Positions 24,190 to 35,499 of a DNA stretch of 64,000 nucleotides are shown here, in pieces. Location: assembly GCA_949752745.1 (NCBI GenBank), contig OX457024.1, positions 112,100,104 to 112,164,103 of the forward strand, given 5' to 3'. Position 1 is the first letter of the stretch, and the number at the start of each line of letters is the position of its first letter. This DNA comes from Protula sp. h YS-2021 (lineage: Eukaryota; Annelida; Polychaeta; Sabellida; Serpulidae). Below the pieces are notes generated by a model. It was not told the DNA's origin. It searched no databases and saw only the letters and a program-made list of their open reading frames with translations. A program made the position numbers and the translations under genes.

Positions 24190-25210
24190 CGTTATCCAGT
24201 TGATTACTCGTTTCGGTACTGTTTTCGGTTCGAATTACAAAGGGGTGTGAGGCAGGGTTGTGGTCTTTCCTGTATACTTTTCGTCCCCATAGTCTAGTTT
24301 ATGGCCGAAATTATACGAGATAATGACAAAATTACAAGCTAAAAGTTAGAAAAAGTTAACTTAATTTGTTGATGATTTGAGCAGTCTTGAATCAATCCTA
24401 GAATTTTTTCGAAAGCTAGAAACTTTGCAAGCCAGTCAAGTCTTAGAATCAACGAAGATAAAACCTTGTTTATACGGCTTGAACCTTGGAAAAAAGAAAA
24501 GACTTTTATGATCTAGAAGTGTGCAGAAATTGGATATCCCTTGAATATGACCTTAAAAGTGTAATGAAAAGAATGCTATCAATAAGATCACAAAAATGAT
24601 AGAAAAACATCTATTTAGATCTTGTAGAGGGCTCAGTCTGTTAGGAAAAAACTAACACTAGATGTGTCACTGAATACATAAAACAAGCACAAAAGGAAAC
24701 TTCATTATTTGTATGGGGTTATTCTATATCAAAAGTTAAACATATCACTATAATAAGGAACTATGATGAAGGTGGAAAACAGACATTCAATCACAGAATA
24801 TGGCTCTTAAACTTGCCCGGTTACCATAATTAATGCAGCAAAAAAGTTGTCTCAAGTGTTTAATTATTATTTAAAAAAGGTTGCTGGCATAAATATATCA
24901 ATGCATTGCAACTTCGATATAAAAAACTTCCTACTATTGCTTTTTTCAGGATATTTAACAAGTTTTTAAAAAAGTAGATCCAAGATTGGAAAGATAAACA
25001 AACCCGTCTTCTTTAAGAACTGGTTTCAAAACGGAATACAACATTTGATGAATACAAATAAAAGATGGCTGACATGCGACGAACTAAAGAGAAAATATAA
25101 TATTAAAGTTGATTTTTTAACATTAACTAGCATTCAACAAAGAATTATACAAGAAATTTTACCTAATCAAACCTATAAATTTAGGACGTTACCTATTTTC
25201 CACCAGAAGT
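24190..25210 (+). mobile_element. LINE reverse transcriptase, C-terminal part (broken), L1/Tx1-like
   Basis: Plus-strand pieces: QRGVRQGC (about 24238-24261), the palm with VDDLSSLESILEFFRK (24369-24420) in place of the usual F/Y-A-D-D, SSLRINEDKTLFIRL, and further on NKPVFFKNWFQNGIQHLMNT, RWLTCDELKRKYNI and FLTLTSIQQRIIQ (25000-25150). The tail pattern KPVFFKNWF..G resembles L1/Tx1-like elements. Many frameshifts and stops; no endonuclease seen. It is a dead fragment. Confidence 0.65.
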
Positions 25211-27104
25211 GGTAAGCATTTAAATGTAATAAATGTTAGTCAAAGGTTTTTATAGAGAACAAGTAAAACAAATAATTCAACCCCCGACTAGCTTAAAAAC
25301 GCGGAATGACCAGGGGATAGAGCGTGTCTTCGTAAACAAAAGTCAAAATGTCAAGACTATTTTCCTTTAGTTGAACATAATAAATGACATGGTAGTCAGT
25401 AACAAAAACATGAAAAAATGGGGAATTAAATCAGACAAAACTGCAGTGACTGTAACTTAGTATAAGACAATTTCCTTCTCTTCGTAAATTGTCGTATAAC
25501 TGTGACAATAACACGAAAACGTCTTGGACTTAAAAGCTCTAACGCCACTGATTTTATGCCAGGATGTTGTAACAAGGCTAAAAGGTTCATCTTGCTTATT
25601 TTAAACTATCAAATATGGGTTACCCGTTTTCGCAGTTTGGCCTTTAATCATTCGACCTTAATGCATGAAGTAAGCATATATATGCAAGTAGATAAGATTA
25701 CCTTAGACGAGCATAATATATACCATAGAAAATTGGAATCTTGGTCCATCATGAACAAGCAAAAACGGACCTTGCTTTTTTATCTTGTTAATGTATATCT
25801 ACATTATTCAAACCATATGTAAGTTTCGAAAAACCCTATGAAACTTCTGCGCACTTCTGGTATTAAATGTCTATTTTTTCTTGTAAATGTTTACTACATC
25901 GTGGCTGCAATTGAATTTATAAATGCTTGTTAAAACAACTGCATTATTGTGAGGTATCGTGTCATTCTTTGAGGGCTTCTTTTTATCATCTGGTCTGTAT
26001 ATCCCTGTCTATACATTTAACCTTCTCCCCAATTTTGTGCAATTTTAAGTTTATCAGCTGGTCTCTATGTCCTTATACATATATATGTACACCGCCACCC
26101 CCTTCCCCTGAATTGTTGAAGGAAGTAAAATGCATATCAAATTCAGTTTTGTCATTGTGTTTTTTTTTTAAATTTGGTATTTTTAAAGCTGGGACTTTGT
26201 CATTGGACAAACTTTCTTTGGTGATTTGTAAAAACAGTGACGAAAATTTTGGCCTAAAAACTGCAGTTAAATAGTAACGTACTCCAGGAAAGTAGCCTCA
26301 GTATCGTGTAATTTTAAATTACATTAGCAAACATAAATACCTAAGTGTCGGAAATATTGGCCAAAAATCAATTTTCTGTAAACGTATCTCCTAGGGTTAT
26401 CATAGAAACTATCATAGAAAGATTTTGGTGGAATTTAGGGCGCATAAGTGTCGACCTGCCTGTTTTGGCGATTCGCCAAAAATTGCCTGAAATATTGGCC
26501 AAAAGCCATGTTTATTGCCGTATAATCTAAACTGACGCAAGGATATGGTCTTATTATGTTGGCATTTTGTTCAGAAGCGAGGGAATTTTTTCCTACGTGG
26601 CTGTTACTTTTTGGGAGTTTAGCCAAAAATTGGCGGATATATGGGAGATATATTTTGTATTTTGTATTTTGTATTAATATCTTGACTGACGCCAGGTACA
26701 TAGCCTTACTGTCTTGGTAATTTTCGTTACAGGTTATACTTTTATGTTAGGATTCTTGACATCAGCATTCAGGCGTTTTATCAGATTGCTTGGAAATTTA
26801 AATGTTCATGGCGGGCTTCTAAAGTTCCTTAAGCTGATATTAGATCCCCATTCTTCAACATCCTTGTGACGGACGGGAAATAAAAGACCATTGCTGTTTC
26901 TTAATTTATTTCCTATCGTGCCTCGCAATGTGGACTGCAAAAAACAATAACAATTATTTGAACACATTGCCACAAAATTAATGCCAAAATACCGATAATT
27001 GACAGATAAATCGAACCAGTACTTAATGTAAATTACACATGAAATATTTCTGACATAAAAACATTTCATTTATTATAGCTAATTATAATCAAGCTCTTAC
27101 CAAT
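25211..27104. other. Gene-free DNA with a weak gccaaaaattg repeat
   Basis: A 106-codon frame at 25502-25822 has no recognisable domain. From 26345 to 26700 the phrases gaaatattggccaaaa and ttcgccaaaaattgcc recur every ~80-120 bp. A 3x ttttgtatttt run lies near 26651. Confidence 0.45.
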
Positions 27105-27342
27105 TGTGGCGGACTTTAAACTTCAGGCTAAACCCATCTGTTTAGTATGACTGACTTTTACAGCCTGACCAAACACGTGAAGAAATAACAGCGAATTTGA
27201 GACGATATGGTCTGTTGACCAGAACACGTGTCATAGACCAATCACAGGGGATCACCCGACTTTAACACATGTTTCAAATTTAGGGACCATATAAAGGTTA
27301 AGTGTACCATCTCAAAAAAAAACTAACACCAAGTCCGCTACA
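27105..27342 (-). repeat. 3' LTR of the minus-strand BEL/Pao element
   Basis: Read on the minus strand it begins TGTAGCGGACTT and ends AAGTCCGCCACA, an 11-of-12-bp terminal inverted repeat with TG...CA borders, 238 bp long. The sequence just before it (cgtaatttggggagcca) is purine-rich as expected for the plus-strand primer site, and the integrase stop lies ~205 bp upstream. No second copy exists on the 5' side. Confidence 0.75.
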
Positions 27343-27546
27343 TGGCTCCCCAAATTACGCAGTTATTTGACGAATGAACCTTGCACGTCAAATAACTTCA
27401 CATTAATACACCTGTAACGAGTCTACAAACTCTCTACTACGCATATAACTGTCAGAACTTAAATGAGGTCTAGCGAAAACATCAAAATATATATTGGCAT
27501 GCTTAAGCATTTAATACGTTTAATAACGAAATCTTCGGCGGGGAAT

Positions 27547-30105
27547 CTACCCCATGTTCTCCACAAGTAGAACCAGCTTCGTCACTGGTCTAACAAGATA
27601 CTTGACCTTACCAAAGCGTTTGCCTTTACTATCTAGATTCCTGTCACCGACTGCAAGTGTGACACTTCTCACAAAGCCATCAGATGACTTGTTAACCTCA
27701 TGGACCTTCCCTAAAGACCACAAATTCCTTGGTACACAATCGTCTCGAATTAAGACTATGTCTCCAATAACCAAATTTCGCCTCTGGCGTGTCCACTTTG
27801 ATCTACTTTGCAAGTAGTGGACATACTCATGTTTCCAACGAGACCAAAACTGATCAACGAGGTATTGTACCCTCCTCCAGCGCTTTACCGAATAGACATC
27901 GTCACGTTGGAATTCACTCGGAGGAGAGACAACTACTTTCGTTTTTCCTGTTAGAAGGTGATTTGGAGTGAGTGGCTTCATGAAGTTTGGATCAGTTAAG
28001 GACTCAAGCGTAAGAGGTCTGCTATTCAGAACAGCAGATACTTCTGTCATGAAGGTGTGAAGTGACTCATCATCCAAGTGAGAACCGTGTTGGTGCATAA
28101 GGGAGGCTAGAACACTTTGAACAGAACGAATGAGGCGCTCCCATGCTCCAAACATGTGGGAGGCTGCAGGTGGATTCATCTGGAATTCGAATATGCAGTT
28201 ATTCTCCAACAAGAAGTGTCTGACTGAGGGCTCTTGAATGTTATTGAACTGTTCCTTCAACTCTTTGGCAGCCCCAACAAAATTGGTGCCTTGGTCACAT
28301 CTGAGGAGTGAGATAGGTTCGCGAATCGCTATAAATCGTCGGAGTGCATTAATAAACGAGCTGGTGGTCAGCTAGTTGACCACTTCAATATGTGCAGCAC
28401 GCGACGAAAGACATGTAAATATGCAACCCCATCGCTTCACCTCTCTTCGTCCCGACTTCACAATAAAAGGGCCAAACAGGTCCACACCACAGTGGGTAAA
28501 GGGTGCACTAGGTTGCATACGGTCTGCAGGCAAATCGGCCATCTTCTGATGGGCAGCTTCTGCCCTCAGCTTCCTGTAGGTCACGCAGTGGTAGATAAAC
28601 CAAGTAACCAAACCACGGCAACCAACTATCCAAAATCCCTTAGACCGCACGGCATTTAAAGTCATGCCTTTCCCTTGATGCAATACTGAATCATGGCAGT
28701 AGCCAATGATCAGTTTCGCAATATGACTAGACTTCGGCACCACAACAGGGTGTATAGTCGACACAGGTAGGGTTGACTTCCTCAGACGTCCTCCGACTTT
28801 CAGCAAACCATCCTCTAGAAAACAGTCCAAAGCATTTAATGGACTCGACAACTTCACTGGCTCCGACTTTGAGATAGCTTCGATCTCATCTTGAAAGAAC
28901 GAGCTCTGAGTTAACTTCAGTATTTTGTGCTCTGCTAATTGTAAGCTTTGAAGATTAACTGAATCGTAGACTGAGACAGCACTTCTGGTTGCCCTTCGCT
29001 TTTTCTGTCCTAGGGCGTTCTTCCACAGCAGAATCAAAGCCACTACTCTTTTTAGTCTGCGCCAGCTTGATATGTGAGAGAACCGTTCGAGCTCAAATTC
29101 CTTTGAAGTTGTGACGAATGAAAGCACATCCTTGACTTCAGGATCATCGTTACTTATCTCTCTGTTTGCACCAAAAGATGGCAAACCCGGTTGCCAAAGA
29201 AAGTCTGGTCCTGAAAACCATCTTGAGTCACACAAATCCTTAACTAGGCACCCACGCGATGCTATATCTGCAATGTTGATTGTACCAGGGATGTAATGCC
29301 ATTGATCCGTGTTGGTCTGCGAACGTATAAAACCAACTCTGTTGGAGACGAACACATGAAACCGTTTGGAGGTATTGCCTATGTATCCCAGTACAACTTG
29401 GCTGTCCGTCCAAAATACATGCCTGATATCCTGATATTCAAGCTCCCTTTCGATCGTTTTTGCCATTTTAACAGCTAGCACGGTTGCCGTTAGCGCCAGC
29501 CTGGGAACAGTCACAGGCTTAATCGGAGCAACGCTTGATTTCCCCATAGCCAGAGAAACATGCGGATTTCCACTGCTGTCAACAAGACGTAGATAACTGC
29601 AGCATCCATATCCTACCACAGAGGCATCGCAAAAATGATGCAGTTGCACCTCAGCTATGTGGAAACTCTGTGGGCAAAAACAACGAGGTACTGTTACCTC
29701 TTTAAGGTCCGCAAAACTATCTAACCACTGTCCCCATTGGTACTTGACATCTTCAGGGATTGCCTCATCCCATCTTGCTCCGGCAATACACAGGTTCTGA
29801 AGAATTCGTTTCCCCATCAAAGAGTAGGGTGCAAAAAAACCCATGGGATCATAGAGTGCGGATACTACAGATAATAACCCTCTTCGAGTCAAAGGACGAT
29901 GCTTAAGCTCGACTCGAAACTTAAGCGCGTCCAGCTGGATATTCCATTGAACACCCAATGTACGCTCTAGAGGCGAATCTTCAAACCGTAGGTCAACTTT
30001 AGCTTGGTTTGACCTTCTCTCCGTTGTAATAGAATTCAGGACCTCCGCAGAATTTGACACGAATTTATGCAGCGTCAAACTTGCCTCCCCGCACATGTCT
30101 GACGT
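27547..30105 (-). pseudogene. pol: BEL/Pao pol: post-RT region, RNase H and integrase
   Basis: One frame runs from 30096 to 27547 with a single in-frame TAG at 28372-28374. Domains in order: end of RT (LIRKTSDMCGEASLTLHKFV), connection (LLSVVSALYDPMGFFAPYSL, LQNLCIAGARWDEAIP), RNase H (HHFCDASVVGYGCCSYL, VFWTDSQVVLGYI, WHYIPGTINIADIASRG), and integrase. Integrase has a zinc-binding region (VLHQGKGMTLNAVRSKGFWI, then HCVTY where a second Cys is expected) and all three catalytic acids: Asp 28480-28482 in THCGVDLFGPF, Asp 28294-28296 in CDQGTNFVG, Glu 28138-28140 in GAWERLIRSV. A C-terminal domain ends at VLLVENMG. Integrase would insert the element cDNA; the zinc-ligand change and stop make it inactive. 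The RT palm is missing because of the adjoining deletion. Confidence 0.9.
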
Positions 30106-31205
30106 TTTGCGAATTAGTTCACTGAATTGAACTCTGTGTAATTTTGTTTGAGTTCTGGTTGACGATCAAACCGACGCTTAAGACATCCGAGCCTTTCCTC
30201 CGCTACCCGACGATTGTTAGGTAAATTGGGTTCTGCACGAAACGGGAGAGGCATAACAGAGTGATTACCAGAGTCTCTAAAGATGTTTGATTTCATAAAC
30301 TCAAAAAACCGTGTATCTTCTTGTGACAGTCCGACGCCTTCTGAGACGTCCTTAAAATCGGACTCAAGGACTTCTAAAATGTCACGAGGTGGCGCGACCA
30401 CCGAAGCACAGGTGCGAAAGGCAATTTGATTGACCTTATCCCTGCCTACATCGTAGGCCATAACTCTGTGACTGAAACCATGACTGTTCGGAGAACCACA
30501 GTCAACCATGCCAACTATCCCCCAGCCCAAATCTGTTCGTTGGGTAAATGGTCCGTGTTTGGCTGTAATAACTTCTCTTGGGATGAGCGCTCGGCTACAA
30601 TTGTATCCTATAAGCAGACCAATTTCCGCGGAAACAGATACTGGCATAAGTTTGGACTGCATTTTCTTCAAATGAGGCCACTTCTCGCACATTAACGCCG
30701 TTGGTATATGTGACCTGTTTGTGGGCATAATCGGCCTTGAATACAGGTCCGGCAGGCGAATTTTCTTCTGGGAGTTAAATCCTCTCACCACAAATTCACC
30801 GACTCGTTTTGGATTGAACGCGTTTATCCTCGGCGAACATAGTAGACAGTGAAAGCTCAACATCAAGCCCATCAACACCTAGATTCTTTCTGGTGTCCTC
30901 AAAGATAAAGGATGTGTCTGATTGGGTGTCTAAAAGGGCATAGACCAGACGTTCCTTGTTGTGCTGTGATGTATGTGAGAGATAAACTGGGTCAATCATC
31001 GAGCTCAAGCAATTGTCGCCTTTGCAGGTGGCGTTTGAGTATGATTGAGCTAATGTCCTTTCACTGGAGTCAGCAATTTCAGACTGAGACGGTAAAAACT
31101 CTTGAGCAGTAGGACACAAGTTAGAAGCTTCAGTACTCAACACTGATGTACCTTTACGAGCCTCTTGGTAGGCAACTACACAGTCGCTTCCTTTCTTTCG
31201 GCGCT
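30106..31205 (-). pseudogene. pro: BEL/Pao protease and spacer, broken
   Basis: 31205-30796 encodes the aspartic protease start: RKKGSDCVVAYQEARKGTS, then LVYALLDTQSDTSFI with the catalytic Asp at 30928-30930. A frameshift near 30800-30845 moves the reading to 30878-30114: RVGEFVVRGF, LIGYNCSRALIPREVI, QRTDLGWGIVG, FSHRVMAYDVGRDKVNQIAF, and the RT lead-in LPNNRRVAEERLGCLKRRF. It ends at a stop next to the RT deletion. The protease would process the polyprotein. The DTQS active-site variant is usual in Pao-type elements. Confidence 0.85.
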
Positions 31206-32034
31206 TTTGTTATTGCATGTAGTTCTTGTGTCTTTGTTTAGTTTTTATCCGAAACCGCCTGCTAAATAAAATTACGGAATTTTGGCATAAAGAATAGTCC
31301 AAACAAAAGTACAATAAACGAAAGAAAACGAATAGTAAAGAGTAGTAAAAATTCAGCTTAAATAATGCTAAAACACAATCCTTCTGCTTGTGTTATATTG
31401 AAGGAATCCAGCCACATGCGTTACACTGACCGCACATCTTCAGTTACAATCAGTGAGAAAAGAAAGAACATGTAAAACAATGCCATAAGTGGGCTTGAGA
31501 AAAATTCCGTGTCAACTTCTGGTCTAGTTACTTCATCTGGTTCATCTGATTCAAGCAAAAAAGTTCGACAGCGACTTTTTCGCCACGTATAAGCATGTTT
31601 TCTTCTTCGCATTTACAGTTGCTTAAATGTGAATCCAGACATGGACCCAACAAACCTTTCGGAGATGTTTCGGCCATAAGATAAGGTAAGGTGTGTCTGC
31701 CCTGATCAGATAAGAGTATAGGTTACCTTCCGAATTGCTGTTTTAAATAGTAATTTATTGGTGAATGTCTGCGATGTTATTTCTGATTGATTAGACAAGG
31801 GTATAGGTGATGCAATAAATTTTTGATATTTTCTGTCCTGAAACAAATGAGGCATAATAGACAAAATCAGTCTGTGACGGAATAGATATTATTATTTCAA
31901 ATACTTTGAAATACTAGAGTTTTATTATGTGGTAATGTGGTATTTCACCTGCACAAACGTTGCCGATTGCTGTGAATTAGGCGTATCTTACTTGTGTAAT
32001 TTTTTAATTAATTTATTTGTATATTTTGTTTCAG
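31206..32034. other. Gene-free DNA, possible intron
   Basis: AT-rich. A strong donor-like AG|GTAAGG occurs at 31685/31686 and an acceptor-like tttcag at 32029-32034. No coding segment between them could be supported. Confidence 0.4.
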
Positions 32035-32129
32035 GGAGTTGCTGTTGGCACCCACAGACGACGAACTTCTGAAGCTGGGGAGAGCGCTGTGTAGCACCAA
32101 CAAACCGCTTATATCCGACAACAGGGCAG
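32035..32129 (+). CDS. Candidate exon of an unknown gene
   Basis: A pyrimidine-rich tract ending ttgtttcag precedes a 95-bp stretch that is distinctly more GC-rich than its surroundings and open in one frame: ELLLAPTDDELLKLGRALCS then TNKPLISDNRA. The following GT (gtcctc) is a poor donor. The phase fits the candidate exon at 34902, which would supply VRQAQVYPTRDASGRMMKE and a stop. I do not recognise the protein. It may equally be a non-coding exon or chance. Confidence 0.28.
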
Positions 32130-32474
32130 GTCCTCTACATTCTGATGATTATTCCCACCCCCATCCCTTCGAGTTCTGTTCATACAGATATTTTTGCGTC
32201 AATATTTCTGATGATTTTCGCAATGGTTTACTTCTGATAATTGTCCCTGATGGCTTTTTCTTTTGATTTCTTCCGCATATATTCCTCTTGCTCGTTCTTG
32301 CTTTGTTTAAACTAAAAACCCTTTCTTTTATTCTGCATGCCTTAGATAGTTTCAGCAAATGACGCATACAATTTTTGATATAACCAAAGGTGAAGTGCGA
32401 AATGAACATAGACGCGACTGAAATTTGGGTTAGATAAAAAATAATAATTGACTTCTATTCTGTGCGAATTGCCA

Positions 32475-33416
32475 CCCAGATAGCAGTCCCACATGGGGAC
32501 TACGCATAATATATGTGGGTATTCCCACGTACCCACGCATAAATAATGTGTATTTTGGTGGGAAATTCCCACGTAGTTACGTGGGATTTAGGAGAATTTG
32601 AGACTCTTTCCGATGTGTATTATGCACATGTGAACCCATGCATTTTATACGCATATATTTCCATGCATTTTATATGTAGGAATTCCCACGCATATTAAGC
32701 ATGGAATTTTAAAGGGACGACCCACCCTGGACATAAACGATAACTCCATCGAATACACAGACATGAACCTTTATAACTATAGCTCATTTATAAAGTACTC
32801 CTTAAAGGAATTTTAAGCATAAAAATTTTAGTGAAATTGGTATTTCCATGTCTCACTTTCTGTTATACTTAGAAAAAAGGCAGCCCTCCACCAAAATATG
32901 CAGAATGTAGCAAAATTTAAATATATTATCGCTCAATGGCGGCTGTTTCCGTTCTGCGATAATAAGCCCACATTGCCAGACTGCGCATAATATACGTGTA
33001 TTTTACATGGGAATGCCCATATGGGAAATCCCACGCAAAATATACGTGTAATATACAAATGACTTCTAATGAAATTTTACGTGGGAATTCAAAAGTATAA
33101 TATACATATAATATGCGTTAATTACCCATGCATTTTAGAAGTGGGCAATTCTACGTATATTATACCGTGAAATGCCCACGGTGGGCATTACGCGGGAAAA
33201 ACCATGCAGTTTACGCGTGCATCTACCCGTGCATTTTATACGTGGGAAAGCCTATGTATATTATATGTTGAGTTTACACGGAAATCGCACCGTGGGAATG
33301 TCCACGTATATTACACATGTTTTCTATGTAGCCCTGCCAACGTCCCACATTCCCACGTAAATCCCACCTAAAAACAACGCGCTTTATACGTGGGACGAAA
33401 AATTATGCTAACTGGG
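32475..33416. mobile_element. MITE with CCCAG(A/T)TAGCA ends, palindrome-rich interior
   Basis: Left end CCCAGATAGCA and right end TGCTAACTGGG are imperfect inverted repeats (10 of 11). The 942-bp interior is full of alternating tcccacgta and tacgtggga phrases, with atattatac linkers, so it folds on itself throughout. CA lies on both outer flanks. No transposase. It is probably a non-autonomous DNA transposon whose interior is built from one short palindromic motif. Confidence 0.65.
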
Positions 33417-34129
33417 CAATGGTTTACATGACATGTAAGAGTGCGTTATGTTATAAGTGTGCTATAATGGCAATGCACTCGTTACTTGCATGTGGAAATG
33501 TCTGTCGGGGGAGGGGGGGGCAGTGTTGCCACATTATGCTTTTTAAAAAGTATTATACTTTTTTCGGAAATTCCAAAAATGACACCTTTTTCTTCGTAAA
33601 TAATTTTTATGGTTTTTGGACCAGCCGACTTGTAGGGTTGGTCTTATCACGTCGGTACAGGGGGTATCTTTCGTCTGTATGTACGTGCATGTGTATGTAC
33701 GCATGTAAACCTAAAATGATTCATCACTTTTACTCAGTTTCCTTTCAAATTTAGTAGAATGTTCTCCTGAGAGGTCGCTCTTGAACATTTACTTTTTTGG
33801 CGGTCAATGAAAAATTGAGCAAATGGGGGCATTTTTTAAATTTTGTGGTAGCCAATTTTCAAAATCCCACTATTTCGATTTTTTTTTTTCAATTTTGCAT
33901 AATGCAGCGCTCGTGTATGATTAATTACAGAATTATATTGTAGCCGCTGGCAGTTTCTGTGCAAATCAAACTAACTAATAAGTAAATAAACAAACAGTGA
34001 AAAGGGAACATTAAAGAAAAGCATAGAAAATGAGACGTAAGTTCATGTTTTTTTTTTGTTTGTAGTTACATATACATGGTACTGTAATATAAGGATGTAG
34101 ATATATACGTATTTTAAGATCAATCATGG
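33417..34129. repeat. Degenerate GGCGGTC..AAAAATTG repeat, otherwise gene-free
   Basis: From about 33630 the order ctgtatgtacgtgcatgtgtatgtacg, ttactcagtttcctttcaaatttag, tttttttggcggtcaatgaaaaattgagc, gggggcatttttt matches the family at 11220-11760. A homopolymer T run lies at 33877. Confidence 0.5.
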
Positions 34130-34250
34130 GTGCGGCTTATACGCCGGTGCGGCCTATACACCGATTTCAAAAACAATTATTGCCATTTTCAGGAGGTGCG
34201 GCTTATACACCGGTGCGGCTTATACACCGGAAATTACGGTAATATTATTT
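34130..34250. repeat. GTGCGGCTTATACACCG repeat
   Basis: The phrase ggtgcggc(c/t)tataca/gccg occurs four times in two pairs, flanked by aaattacggtaat. It resembles the widespread short DNA-transposon type whose ends read TACGGTAA..TGCGGCTTATA, named here from memory only. Confidence 0.5.
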
Positions 34251-34369
34251 AGTACATGCCGACGTAGTTTTAGAACGAAATACGACGACCGATTGCCCCG
34301 GACTCCCCTTTTCCGAACTGGGAGGGGGTCGGGACAATGAGCAGTGATGCATTTAAAGTTGCTTTTGGG

Positions 34370-34445
34370 GACCTATTGGTGGCATCTGCTGCTGCCCCCC
34401 CCCCAAAAAAAAAACAAAAAAAAAAACGAAAAATCCAAAAAAAAA
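34370..34445. repeat. Poly-C/poly-A low-complexity tract
   Basis: A run of C followed by A-rich blocks. It explains the Phe/Gly-rich minus-strand frame. Confidence 0.8.
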
Positions 34446-34509
34446 GTTTAACTCTGTGAGAAAAATGTGCTAAACGCAACTTTTCCCGCGATTGTAACCC
34501 CATTCCCAA

Positions 34510-34700
34510 CAAAATTCCTGGATCCTCGCTACACTCACCTCCCTCTCCAACGAAAATCATGGATCCTCGTTTCGCCCCCGTTCACTCCAGCGAAAGTCCT
34601 GGATCCTTGCTTCCGGACCCTCCCACTCCAACGAAAATGCTGGATCATCGTTTTACCCCCTCCCTCTTACTCCAACGAAAACCCTGGATCATCGCTTCAA
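34510..34700. repeat. ~43-bp minisatellite, four copies
   Basis: Unit: cctggatcctcg(t/c)tt, then a C-rich spacer, then actccaacgaaaa. Four diverged units lie in a row. The apparent Pro-rich frames on the plus strand come from this repeat. Confidence 0.75.
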
Positions 34701-34901
34701 CCAAGTTTGAAACCACTGCATCCCTCGCAAAGGTAAACCCCACTTGTACATTAGACAGTACTTTATTTGGAGGTTGCTGGTGGGGGTTGGGGGGAGGAGC
34801 TGCGCTAAATCCCTGCCCTCATGCGCTGCCGGATGAAGATGGCTGTAAAAACACGGTTTGTCCCATGTCATCAAGTATTATTATGTTATTTTTATTTGCA
34901 G

Positions 34902-35035
34902 TGAGACAAGCTCAAGTTTATCCGACCAGGGACGCGAGCGGAAGGATGATGAAAGAATGACGAAATCACGTTGGCTATCCCGGCGGCCGAGAATGCAACA
35001 AGACAGGAGGCGAGAGTGAGATTTCGAACCAGCAG
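34902..35035 (+). CDS. Candidate exon of an unknown gene
   Basis: Preceded by ttatttttatttgcag, a good acceptor, and followed by agcag|gtaac, a good donor at 35036. In phase with the candidate exon at 32035 it reads VRQAQVYPTRDASGRMMKE and stops at about 34958-34960. In another frame it stays open through ETSSSLSDQGRERKDDERMT and KSRWLSRRPRMQQDRRRE. GC-rich relative to its flanks. No domain recognised. It could be a terminal coding exon, an untranslated exon or chance. Confidence 0.3.
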
Positions 35036-35499
35036 GTAACTTAACTATAAATTGCATCTATGCCAGGTAAGTAGAGCGTTTGCACTTGTTTTTTTTCAGC
35101 CCATATTTGGGCTTTAGCCTAGGAGGGATACTATAGGTTTGGGTACTGCTGTTACGCCGAACCTGTGTGTTTATTTTTTTTTTTTTGGGGGGGGGGGGCG
35201 GGGAGATAACATTTTGTGCTGCACATATTTTTTCAAATTTATTCCAAGATCATAATGCCCGCCATCCTGGATTTTCATTTATGCAGTTGTTATATCATCA
35301 GTTTGCGATTAAGTCAAGTAACTAGACCGAATTTCACAACACGTTGCAAAATGACACCCACTTGTAATGGTACAGAGACACATTTTTTTCAGTGTTTCGA
35401 CATAATTATCAGCTTCCAAATTATTATCCTGAACGAGTACATCGAAGTAAATATAATGTAATATCTTTTAGGTACAAATAATTAAATTCAGTTTTCTAA
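35036..35499. other. Gene-free DNA
   Basis: Homopolymer T and G run near 35165-35205. No other feature recognised. Confidence 0.45.

Larger units (their letters stand above)
27105..31205 (-). mobile_element. BEL/Pao LTR retrotransposon, 5'-truncated, RT core deleted
   Basis: Minus-strand element reading from about 31205 (inside the pre-protease region) to a 3' LTR at 27105-27342. Order: protease, spacer, start of RT, a large internal deletion at about 30105, post-RT connection, RNase H, integrase, polypurine-like tract (tttggggag before the LTR) and LTR. Gag and the 5' LTR are missing. Lesions are few: one frameshift in the protease region, one deletion and one in-frame stop in integrase. 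It is therefore younger than the copy at 4690-9130. Confidence 0.9.

Noticed and set aside
27105..27342. Plus-strand solo LTR followed by a tRNA primer site (TGGCTCCCCAA)
   Set aside because: Orientation is ambiguous from the ends alone, but position just after the minus-strand integrase and purine tract fits a 3' LTR of that element better.
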